From Smittium culicis (lineage: Eukaryota > Kickxellomycota > Harpellomycetes > Harpellales > Legeriomycetaceae), in contig LSSN01000415.1 of assembly GCA_001970855.1 (NCBI GenBank), forward strand, positions 1 to 30,908: a stretch of 30,908 nucleotides of DNA, written 5' to 3'. The notes beneath the pieces are model-generated. The model worked only from the letters and a program-made list of their open reading frames with translations. It was not told the origin of the DNA and searched no databases. Position numbers and translations under genes: made by a program. This document shows, piece by piece, positions 1 to 10,003 of this stretch (the stretch's first letter is position 1; every line of letters starts with the position of its first letter).

Positions 1-751
1 TTAGTATTGAATTTAAGCTGAATAGATCTTATTTTTATTAAAATATAAAGGGTAAATCGGCATTCAAGGCAGATAATTTATAAAAACGCTAGATTCTTTT
101 TTTTTTTTGGATGCAAGAAAAAAACTAACTCTGCGTATAGTACTCTTTACTAATTTAGTATTACTAGCTTTAATCAATATTCAAGTCTTTAACTTTCTAT
201 CTGAACTATTGTGTTTTCTCAGTTTCTTTTTTTTATAGCCTTTATTTTAATCTTTCCTGCTCTTAAGATTTCCCACAAAAAAATAAGCTTAAATCGGGAA
301 TCTGGCCCAATCAAATCACTGATTTGCTATAGAAAAAAAGGAATGCCTTTTTTTTTTAGTCAATAATATCGCTTCATAATTAATTTATAAATTTATTGGC
401 TTATCTTGATTATAAAAGCAATCCACTAAATAACCATTGCAACAAAGTGCTCTCTTCGTTAAGAATCCCCCATATTACAATATTTTTAAATAATGCTTTG
501 TATACTTCAACAAATATTTAATTAGTTATTTTTATTGCTATAAAATAATAAAAATCAAATTATACAGCATTCAATAACAAATCCACGATACCTGAGATAC
601 GTGTATAGAATTGTTTTACGCGAGACAGATATTTGTTCTATTTTTACAGAAAAAACTTATTGAAAGGAAATTTCGCCTGCCCTAAAAAATATTAATGGCC
701 TAGAAATTTAAATTCAGGATTAAAATTTATAAATTTATAAATTTATTTAGA
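1..751. other. AT-rich intergenic DNA with one repeat fragment
   Basis: No coding region is supported here. The only recognisable piece is about 50 bp at 448-497, which matches the inner right part of the long MITE-like element near 21275-21330 (both contain ACAAAGTGCTCTC and then a CCCATATTA stretch). The rest is A/T runs and short homopolymers. Confidence 0.5.
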
Positions 752-947
752 TTAACTCTTTCATGGGCGATATACTATTTTTGACCTCGAAATATAGCCA
801 GTTGTTTTATATTAAAACACTTTAATTCCGAGGCCATAAGAATTACTGGTATTTTATAGAATATCAACAAATAACAATTATAATTATAAATCATAAACGA
901 AACAATAAATTGAGTTAATCAAAGAGTTTTGAATGGAATAGGGTTAA
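752..947 (+). mobile_element. TTAA-bounded MITE, family 1, diverged copy
   Basis: A 196-bp element bounded by TTAA on both sides. Its left end (TTAACTCTTTCATGGGCG) and right end (AATAGGGTTAA) are decayed versions of the clean ends at 20653-20849 and 25520-25716. The interior shares the AAACGAA.CAATAAATTGA block and the CAAAGAGT block with those copies. TTAA duplications with CCC-starting termini are the signature of the piggyBac superfamily. The element is far too short for a transposase, so it is non-autonomous. It looks older than the other copies. Confidence 0.72.
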
Positions 948-1734
948 TTGAATCTAAAGAAAAAATTTTTTAATTTAAATAAACGCCCTTGTGAAAATTT
1001 TTTAATGCTAAGATTTTTTTAGTATCTAAAGCTTTACTTAATTTTGTGTTATATTAATCAACTCGTATTCTTGATTAAATTTCTACAAAATTCAATTTTT
1101 TATTACATATACTAGCAACTATAATCAAATAAGGAAAGCAGGTAAAAAATGATAATTTATAATCTATAGAAAAACAATAAAAAAAAACATCTAAAACAAA
1201 ATTTTAAAATCTAATTGAATAATAATTTGTGGACCTAAATAAATTAATTGCTCATAATCTTAGGCTAAATAAAAACTAAAACAGGAATAAGAACTTGATC
1301 AACATGTTATTTACATATTGTGTAAGCTCGAATGATAAAAATATTTCGCGGTTTTAACTCGATAAGGCATAATAACTTTCACATAAATTTAAATTATTAA
1401 TTGATAGTTTTTGGTAAAATTAAATTAATTGAAATAATTCACAAATTTTTTTAAGCTTTTATAAATTATATTAAAAGCAATTAGTATTCGAATTAACCTT
1501 ATAATCTAAACTAATTTTTATTTTGGTTTATAAATTTATTTTAAATAATGTTGTTAAATTTTATTCGAGCCTAAAACTAACTGGATATTCAAATACTCTA
1601 AAACTTGTAATGTATTAATATTTATTTCTCTATAACCCATTAATTTTATCTATAAACTCTTAAATATGCGATTATAATTCGTAATAATTTTATCGCTGTA
1701 TTTTCTACAAACTGGGTTTAACCTTGGTTTTCAT
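948..1734. other. AT-rich intergenic DNA
   Basis: No ORF, RNA gene or clear repeat is visible. Composition is strongly A+T until about 1735, where G+C jumps at the edge of the retrotransposon fragment. Confidence 0.5.
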
Positions 1735-2610
1735 TCGCACAAGCTTAGCCCGTGAGCATGTATACCATAACTGGCCAACATCAAAAACGTGGATCGCTGA
1801 CCTCATCAAGGCACCGATGAAGGCGTGGATGACCACCTGAGTGACCGGGAGCGCCCGGTGGATCAAAAAATTTTGCTCTCAAGATTCAAAAGGTCAGACT
1901 ATCATCACGATAGTCGACCGGAAACGACGAAATAATCGGTCTGTCATCCACCGGTGGACGGTGGACCGAAAAATCGGCAAAAAAGGCAACTGGGTTGACC
2001 TTCAAGCAATGTATCCGGGCCTGAAGCTGCGCCTTCAGGACATTGGGAAAATGCGTATGGGCACATTCTGGACCACCCAGCGCCTGTCGAACATGAAAAT
2101 CGTCGACCAAAAATTCAAAAGTTTTTGCCCCTGCTGCAACTTGTGTGTGCCTGAGACGGTCGAACACACATTTCTGAGCTGCATCCGGTGGCGAAATCAC
2201 CGATCAACGACGATCGGTCGATTCATACCGACGCCGATCCGCTTTGACGAAAATAATTTAATTTCGAATTTCAACGAAGCCCGGATGTCGCTAGTTGGAT
2301 AACTCCTTGGGGAGGGGGGGAGTCTAAACAATCTTTGAGCCAGCTTCGAGCTGGCACAGCCGATCAAAATTTTGAGCTGGAAAAAGCCAAATTTTTGAAC
2401 GGCATCCGCGTGCCCAGAACACTTATACTGCAAAGTATAAGTGATTCACCAGCCCCCTTGAACCAATGCCCAGTGGATATGGAGCTGCTAGAGCAGCGGA
2501 GGGGGGTCGGTTGAAGAATCATTTTTTTAATATTTTTTTAACTTTCTAAATATTTTTTTAATTTTTTTTAGTATACTTTTAAATAATGTTTAATAAACTC
2601 TCTGTGAAGA
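1735..2610 (+). mobile_element. 5'-truncated non-LTR retrotransposon, broken plus-strand copy
   Basis: This is the 3' end of a LINE-type element. Coding sequence after the reverse transcriptase domain can be read from about 1735. It contains a CCNLC / ETVEHTFLSC cysteine-histidine motif around 2130-2190, typical of the zinc-binding region following LINE reverse transcriptases. It matches the minus-strand copy at 19604-19990 with few changes. It is broken in two places: a TGA at 1838-1840 replaces the TGG of the other copy, and the frame ends at 2300-2302 beside a G-run (about 2309-2320), while a different frame stays open from 2323 to a TGA at 2512-2514 (63 codons). The 3' untranslated region carries AATAAA at 2592-2597 and an A-rich end near 2605-2618. 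Its G+C is much higher than its surroundings, suggesting recent arrival or a different mutational history. Confidence 0.88.
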
Positions 2611-5600
2611 AATAAAAATTGAATTATTTTCCCTTTTTAAAAACATCATCAGTGAATAGCAAGATAAAATTACATCCTTGTAACGCCTTTGTCAATAAAT
2701 ATACATCATAATCTATAATATATGTCTTAAAAGAATTTAAATATAATTCAATTATCCAAATATTTAGTTCTGACGACTAAAATAAGAATTCAAAATATAA
2801 GTAAATTTTTGATACTTTGTAAATAAAAAAAAAATTTTTTATTTCATTCTTTCGTATTTAATATCTATGATTATATTATAACCTCTATTGATTCGACATT
2901 ATCTTTAACGTAGTAATTTAATTATTAATTATATTGTACTCATAAATTTTTTTTATCATATTCTATTTTTTATTATAATAGCAGGGTATTATTACTAAAT
3001 AGTTAATTAACCAAATTTCAATTATACTAATTATTTGTATATATATCATAACCATAGACTATAAATTTAAAATAAAAAATTTCAGCATTAATAGATATAT
3101 AATCTTATAAGTCAATTGTGTATCATAATGCGAAATAGCTGAAACTTTAATATTAATAATTTAAAAATTCTGTAATAAGTGGTCTAAAGCAGCACAAAAT
3201 TTTCATAATTTATTTTCCGAGTTATTAGAAATTAATTTTAGCTATAAAGTCGAAAAAAAGGCAATTTGAGTAAGCTTTTCAAATATTTTTCTAATTTTAA
3301 TGTTAATAAAACTTGATTTAGTATATTAATTGAGCTTATTAGTGAGGTGTTAGATATATAAATTTGTATTTAAATTTTTATAAAACACATAATATATTTT
3401 AATTTATATATGAAATATTAAATGTAATTGATTCTAGTTTATTCGCCATAATAATTAAAATATAATGAATTTACATCATAAAATGATAATTAAACTTACA
3501 GTTTTTCTATTTATTTTTAATATGATATCAGAGTTCTTAATTTTAACCTATGAAATTCTTGTAATATAAAAATTAAAGATACCTTTTTACGCATAAATTT
3601 TTTATATTTAGTCTTATTTTTAGGTTGTAAAGACCAGTCTATGAGTTTGGGATATTTTTATTTAGTAATTATAAGTAGAAATTGATGAAATATAGAATAT
3701 TTTTTACCAATGAAAAACACTGAATAAAATCCATTATATAAAGATTAATAGTTTCAAAAGCCCTATTTTTACAAATTAAACAGTATATTTATAATATTTT
3801 ACTTCTTTATATTGTCAGATAAATATTTAGTCAATATTTAAATTGCTTATCGTATTAATACCGTTTAACTAGGTCAAATAATAAAATAAAAAATAAAGAA
3901 ACAAAAAATAATAAAAAATAATAATTAATAACAACAAAAAATATATATAAACCATGGCCAAACTTTCGTAGGAAAGGGAGGCACCTTTGAACCAAATCCA
4001 GAACTTATTGAGAATAATAAAAACCTTGAATTTCACTAATTAAATTTTTTTTTTAAAACTTACTTTTCAACTTGAACTTTATACTATACTTTGAATAAAA
4101 TCGCTGAAAAAAACTTTGAACTTTTTATCTAAATAATTTTAATTTGTCTTACTCTACTAATTAGCCTCATTAGTAGGTATTATAAATAAATCCTTGAGTT
4201 AAAATTCCCAAAAGCTATAGCAAATCAATTCAAACCTATTACAAATTAAATTTGTACATTGTTAGATAATAAAAAATCTAACAATATAATGCTAAGAAAT
4301 TTTAATCTTAGTGACGCTTATGTATTTTTTTTTTAACTATTTATTTTGTGAGTTTTCTCGGAATAATTCAACATTAAAAGATTTCGTTTGATTTATTTGT
4401 AATAATTTATATTTTTTTAGGTAAAATAGTTTTTTACAAAAAATTGAAATTTGATTTCAGTAATTAATAACAATAAAAAAGATGTGGTAGCTAGTACTTA
4501 TAGTTTTGATTTTGGGGGGTTTTGACCTTGGTTGTTGATTTTGATCAACAAATTTAAAAAATTTCTAATGTATAAGGCCGATTTATCATCCATCACTTCT
4601 TTAGATAAAATTTTTGTATCTTAAAATTCGGAAATTAACTCTTCAGAGATTGACTATTCTAAAATTACCGTTATTATATAAAATATAAATGGTATGGGAA
4701 TATTCCAAAAAATAATTCAAACTTGGATAGAAAGCTTAGATAAATTTTCAATAGGTGTTGAGAAAAAACTTGCAATATTATGACAATTTATATTTTTGCT
4801 AATTAATGAGAACTTGTGATGACTCCAATGAATTTTGGAAAGAAAATTTTTGTAACTTAATATTAAATATATTTAATAACGAGTTTATCTTTTGATCATC
4901 TCTACTACTAAAGAGATTTTATTAGAAATCAGGAATGAGTCATGAAAAAATTAGTCTTCTTACATATTTTCCGAATAAAAAGCTTTTTTTAAAGAGGGGC
5001 TGTTATAAAATGAAATTTTTTGGTAATATTTTACTTATGGCTGAAAAATTGTAAAACGTATTACATTTCAAATCAGCATTAACAGTATATTTTAAACTAG
5101 ATTCAATTGAATAATTTTGTGAAGGCAGTAAACAGTAACAATATTTTTTTTTAAAATCTGTAATAGCTTATCATATTTTTAGTTTATATTCAAAAGTTAT
5201 TAGGTTTTTTTTTTTATAAAATACGATTTAAAAAATAAGAATTTAAAATTAAAGTGTTTAAATATTATTGAGAAGCTTAAATATATCACAAATAGCTTTT
5301 AGGATACTTTTTTTGAAATAATTAATTAACTAACTTTTTAATTTGAAAAATATGATTTTTTTTAAATATTTTAAGAAACGATAATATTAATCATACTCTA
5401 TAGAGTGAATTTTGATTCATGATAAACGACTACAGAAGAGATATAATTCACACAAAAAAAACAAAAATTATCTTTACATAAAATGATATAGATACCATAA
5501 TCGTGCAATATATATTCAATTATATCATATTTATGGATTTTATCAATTTATTTTATTTAATTTTATTTAATTTTTTGTTATTTTCCGATTATTTTTATTC

Positions 5601-6678
5601 AATGAAATTATATTAATTAATGATTCTCATTTCTGATCCATAATATCTAATCATTGGCGAATATATATTTCGGCATTACTATGTTTATATTATCCTGAAT
5701 AAGTAAAATAAAAATAATAAAAATAATAATTGCAATTCTATTTTTAGTATAATGAAAAGATATTTCACTTATAAAAATCTCTCAGTAATTCATATTCGTG
5801 TAAAAGAGAAGAAAATTCTTAAACTTTAAAATATATCTGAATTATCTTACATTTATCCATATCTCTATGCTCTTAAAGCTATTCTTTAAAAAAAAGATAA
5901 TTTTTTAATAAGCACATTAATAATCAAAAAAATATTTAATTTATAAAATATGAGTTTCTTTTTGTGTAATATTATAATTATTATTCTATTATAGTAAATA
6001 TTATTGTGTGCTTTATTTTATTAATAGTTCGGAAAAAATTGAATTTTATTAGACTTTATACATTTATGTCTATTTTTTTATACGGAAAATTGATCGACAC
6101 AAAGCAAAATATAAAAAAAATTCTAATAATATTGAATTTTTTTCATTTGATTCACTTCAGAACCTTTAGATCTGCCGTATCTTCTAGGCATTGGATCAAT
6201 GGGAAGTTTAATAAACGAATTAAATTTTCGAAATTAAGGACTATTATTTAAAATATCCCAATTAAATAAGTCTTAGATTTACGATAAAAAATAAAATCAG
6301 ATTTATTTACCTGGGATACACGGTTTGGATAAGTATTTAAAATATATTTACTATCGTAAATTATAATGATTATAAATTTATATTTTTGAAAAAAATAAAA
6401 AAAACTTTTTTTAGAAAAATAAAATAATAAATAATTTTAACTTTGCTAATGAAAAATTTATAATTAGGAATGTGAAAAAAAAAAAATTTACAACAAGTTA
6501 ATTAAAATTTATCTTTTTAAAAATTATATTTTATAAATAAAGCTATTTTTGTATTTTGACAACATTATTTATATTAAAACTTATTTTGAGTATTTTATAC
6601 AGCCCATTTATTAAATAAATATTAATAAATCCTTCCAATTTATTTAAATACAGTAAAAACTTATTTTAAAAAGTATAA
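2611..6678. other. Long AT-rich intergenic region with one possible coding relic
   Basis: About 4 kb without a supportable gene. It is dominated by A/T runs and small TAATAAA-type simple sequence (3880-3940, 5705-5735). A 28-codon open stretch at 3953-4039 is listed separately. An 81-codon frame at 6006-6251 does not start with ATG and is very AT-rich; I do not accept it as a gene, though 6165-6240 is less AT-rich than its flanks and could be decayed coding DNA. Confidence 0.45.
3953..4039 (+). other. Possible coding relic or short exon
   Basis: Twenty-eight codons ending in TAA read as a balanced, protein-like sequence (for example GQTFVGKGGTFEPNPEL) in a stretch clearly less AT-rich than its flanks. 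There is no ATG in this frame and no convincing splice acceptor just upstream. The ATG at 3954 is in another frame and stops after five codons. I do not recognise a family. It may be the last piece of a decayed gene or coincidence. Confidence 0.2.
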
Positions 6679-6874
6679 ATGTCAAAGGAAAATCAGACGA
6701 TAAAGAGAGCTCTGATTAATTCCCAGATGACATCGGTTGAAAAGTAAAAAATCAAAGGATTTTCAATTCAAAAATTTTTATCAAATATAATTTCAATGCA
6801 GATTTCTTGCAAAGAGAAATTTGGATGATTTGATCTCGAAAAGATGTGTATATTATTTTATTATAAAACTATAA
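6679..6874 (+). CDS. Candidate small two-exon gene, unknown function
   Basis: An ATG at 6679 opens a frame of 21 codons plus two bases up to a GT donor (GTAAAA at 6744). A 58-bp candidate intron ends in TTTCAATGCAG at 6801. Joining 6679-6743 to 6802 restores the frame and continues through a charged stretch (FLAKRNLDDLISKR) to a TAA at 6872-6874, giving about 45 residues. A further intron starting at GTATAT (6848) and joining near 6954 would also keep a frame open, so the 3' end is uncertain. Support is only splice-site grammar, amino-acid balance and the local drop in A+T. No family is recognised. Confidence 0.27.
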
Positions 6875-7384
6875 AAACTAACTTGCTTATTGTATTGCAA
6901 TATATCAACCTTTATAAAATTAGCAAAAGGTTTTTCAAATTCTTAAAATATCAAATTTTCTATTCTACATAAATGGTGACGCTTTTTCATAAAAAGAAAG
7001 AAAAAAAAGCATGATTTTTAAATAATAAAAAAACAATAAAATTTATAAAAATTATATTCGTTTCGCTATATCTTAATAATTGCATTCAAAAAAAAAGTCC
7101 CTAGGAAATAATAAATAAATAAAACTGAGTGGGAAGCTCGGATTTCTTCGATGTACGAAGTGAATATTATAATTTAATATTTATTTTTTACTTTATTTTA
7201 TTTTATTACTAATGAAATGCTTAAATTAAAATTAACTATAAGTAAAGTTAAAAGCTAGTTAAATAAAATAAAATACAATGGGTGAAATACAGCTAACTAT
7301 TGTTAAAGGTAAATTTTCGGCCTTGTCAAATAAAAAACATATTGATTTTTATTTTGTATAAGCTATCTCTTTTATTAGTGTGTT
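6875..7384. other. AT-rich intergenic DNA
   Basis: No gene is supported. It could include a third exon of the candidate at 6679 (around 6954-7020). The rest is A/T-rich, with a small G+C-richer patch at 7125-7165 that I cannot identify. Confidence 0.4.
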
Positions 7385-7749
7385 TGGAGTCTGACTACTT
7401 TTTCATTTAGGTCATTTTTCTACCTAAGGAAAATACATTCAGCAGCAAGAATGTTATTTGTTAGCACAGCTTCGGTTTTTGCCCTCAAAATATTCCAAAT
7501 GGCTAAGCCATACAGAATCACAGCATTTGGAATCTTGCATTTGTATGACACTGAAAAAACAAAAATTATATTTAATATCGTACTACTGGTTAATTCAACT
7601 ACAAGTACTGGTTTATCATAATTAAATTTGCAAACAAGCTTCCAGAAATTATAAATTCTTCTGCACCCAAAGTAAATATGAGGTGTGTTTTCTTTTCTTG
7701 AATTGTAAGCATTACATTCCTGCGGTTGGTTGAAAGTCGTATATTCCAT
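7385..7749 (-). pseudogene. Remnant of a non-LTR retrotransposon C-terminal region
   Basis: A 109-codon ATG-started frame (7749 to 7420) reads ENTPHIYFGC followed by an aromatic FW, then a hydrophobic VILYGLAIW stretch. This resembles the zinc-binding segment after LINE reverse transcriptases, where E..HxxxxC is followed by a Trp and later an xxxxIW motif. The two cysteines expected in front appear reduced to one. There is no reverse transcriptase upstream: beyond 7749 the sequence becomes simple AT-rich DNA, so the copy is severely 5'-truncated. It differs from the LINE at 1735 and 18629, so it is another family or much older. It lies directly downstream of P450-A, on the same strand. Confidence 0.5.
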
Positions 7750-7957
7750 AAACTTAATATATATTTTATTTAATTATCTTTATAGTTTTTTTTTATAAAT
7801 AAATAAAGGTTCGATTTAAATAACTTCAAGGATACTACAGTATTAAAAGTAAAAATCCATTTATTTGGCTAGAAAAATACACGTAAATAAATGAAAGTGA
7901 CCAAAAAAGTTGATTCAAAAAAGCTTGAAAAAAGGGTGAATCTAAAACGAAGAAGGG

Positions 7958-9941
7958 TTAGGATGCCCTTTCTTTTATAATGACATTACAGTCGCGGTCA
8001 GGATAAGCTGGAGGTCTGGTTGCGAAAGTGACGTCCTTAGGTAACAAAGGCTCATTGTGTCTGCCTGCGTCAAGTATGTTTGGCCCATACATCGAGTCGC
8101 TTGGTAGTTCCAAATCAAAATTATTCAGCATGTTCGCAATGATTTCTGCTATTTCCATCCATGCAAGACTTGAAAGTCGAAAAATAGTTAAATCATGAAT
8201 TAAAAAAAATATAAAAGCGACGCTAATTATCGTTTATTGTATAAATAGTTTATAAGCAGTAAAAAAGTATGCTGTAGATAATATACAATAAAAGCATGTG
8301 CTTACTTTTTTCCTGGGCATATTCTTACGCCAGTAGAGAATGCTGTTATTTCCTTCTTGAGGCGCTCTCCCTCGGGACCCAAAAACCTGTCAGGGTTAAA
8401 TGAATCAGGGTTTTCCCAAAGCTCAGGATCGTTATTAGAACCAGGAATAGACATTCCTATTAGAACATTTTTAGGAATTTCATATCCACAAATTTCAGTC
8501 CTATCAATAGGGATATCTCTCATTAATGCACTTCCAACAGATCCTCTTATTCTTAAAGTCTCGTATACAGTGGCAATAAAATATGGAAGTTTCTCGCGAG
8601 AGCTCTGAAGAGTTATTTTTGCGTTTTTATCAGGGAAGTTTGACCTGATCTCTTCACGAACTTTGTTGTATACTTCTGGATAAAGCAAGTAGAAGGTTAA
8701 AAGCCATGTCATCGTGATGCTTGTTGTATCGACCCCTGCGATTACCATTGTAACCATCTCGGTGACAATTTCGCTATCTGATAGAGGTTGGTTGTTGGAG
8801 GTGTTGATAGATGTCAAATACATTTGCAAAATATCGATTCTCTTTTCGTTGTAGCTTTTATTTTTTATAAGTCTTCTTCTTTGTTCAATTGATTCGAGGC
8901 AGAAATTCTCTAGCTTTTTTTCGTTTTTTCTAAGTCCAGGATAAATGTACTGGAGTAGTTTTAGAATAGGAAAAGACTTGAACTAAATAAGAAGAGTGTA
9001 TACGAAAAAGTTATGGAAATAGTCATATACATGTAAAATGAAATGCATCTTTTAATAGAATAACGCTAACCAAAATAAAGTTTTTCATCGCAGTGTTAAC
9101 CCAATCAGTAATAGGATGGCCATCATTCTGTACAGCGTCAAAGCTTTTTCCGAAAGCAAGCTCTCCGATCACATCTGCTGTAACATTTTGGAAGTACTTG
9201 AAGAAATTAAATTGGACTACGCCGTTTCCTTCCTGGATGATTTCCCTTAGCTTTTTTTCAAAACTGTCAACGCAAATTTCAGTTATCAAGGAGTCAACGC
9301 TGTCTAAACCTGTTTGACTGAATGCGGGACCAACCTGGCGTCTCTAATGAATGAGCGGACGAATTATAGATATTATTTTTATATATGATAAATAGTAACG
9401 GCGAAATAGAAAACTAAGTATAAATTTGAAAGATATTTACCCTCATTCTGTTGAAATTTTCGTCTCTGGTTGAAAATATGCTTTGCTCGAGATTGGCAAA
9501 GCCTTCGTAGACATATGATTTCTTGTATCGATAAGTCGCCAATACTTTTTTGAATTCCTTATTATTTGAGATTATTACACAGTTTGGACGAACTCTTGTA
9601 ATTGGGCCGTACTTTTTGAGGAGAAATAGGTGGTGTCGGGTAATATCTCCGCGCAATACAAAGTACATGTATGGTATTTCGGTAAATCGAGAGAACCAGG
9701 GGCCAGGAATTTTTCTCAAAGGATTGGTGAAGAACTTTATTACAGCCTGGAGAAGAATAGAGTAATAAATTGTAAGAAGATTATTAGTTTGAGGCATGGT
9801 GTACAATTTAGTCAAAATAAATTGAATCAAAATAAATGAGTATTTATTTATGAGACTTGCCTTGACTATAATCCAACCTAAAAAGTAGCGTAATACTTTT
9901 CCTGGAGTCATACCATATTTTAATCTTGTTAAAATATCCAT
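7958..9941 (-). CDS. Cytochrome P450 monooxygenase A (five exons)
   Basis: Exons on the minus strand: 9941-9861, 9746-9441, 9343-9071, 8982-8306, 8168-7958; 1548 bp, 515 residues. Introns are 114, 97, 88 and 137 bp. Motifs: proline-rich hinge PLRKIPGP after the N-terminal membrane anchor, I-helix AGVDTTS (about 302-308), ETLR (361-364), FNPDRF, and FSTGVRICPGKN with the heme-thiolate Cys at about 442. The heme motif is completed only by splicing exon 4 to exon 5. It is predicted to be an ER-anchored heme monooxygenase needing a P450 reductase; the substrate is unknown. The start is set by the ATG of exon 1; that exon is 27 codons here but 36 in the two paralogues. The first intron is GC-AG and has no stop in frame. 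A and B are inverted near-copies with mosaic identity. All key residues are present. Confidence 0.93.
9747..9860 (-). other. GC-AG intron 1 of P450-A, in frame and stop-free
   Basis: The donor reads AAG|GCAAGT and the acceptor CTCCAG|GCT on the minus strand. Removal aligns the following 16 residues up to the PGP hinge without gaps to the other two paralogues, whose first introns use GT-AG at the same phase-0 site. The intron is 114 bp (38 codons) and translates without a stop into a hydrophobic segment, so a retained form would still be readable. Confidence 0.8.
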
Positions 9942-9957
9942 ATTAAAATGAACATTC

Positions 9958-10003
9958 GCTTATATAGTATGTAATCGTGAATTTGACGAGAGTTTGAATT
10001 ATA
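9958..10003 (-). promoter_or_regulatory. Possible TATA elements upstream of P450-A
   Basis: On the minus strand TATATAAGC lies at 9966-9958, only about 17 bp before the ATG, and TATATAAT at 10003-9996, about 55 bp before it. The same TATATAAGC occurs upstream of P450-C (23768-23760). Such strings arise easily by chance in AT-rich DNA, so this is weak. Confidence 0.22.

Noticed and set aside
4509..4524. T4G6T4 tract resembling ciliate telomere units
   Set aside because: A single occurrence inside ordinary DNA; no array.
6006..6251. 81-codon plus-strand frame
   Set aside because: It has no ATG start and is mostly Phe, Ile, Lys and Asn from AT-rich DNA; no domain. A protein-like opposite-strand stretch over about 6165-6240 was also seen but is too short to support.
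7801..7830. GGTTCGATTTA, a possible tRNA B box
   Set aside because: No A box, acceptor stem or anticodon arm can be formed around it. No tRNA was found elsewhere.
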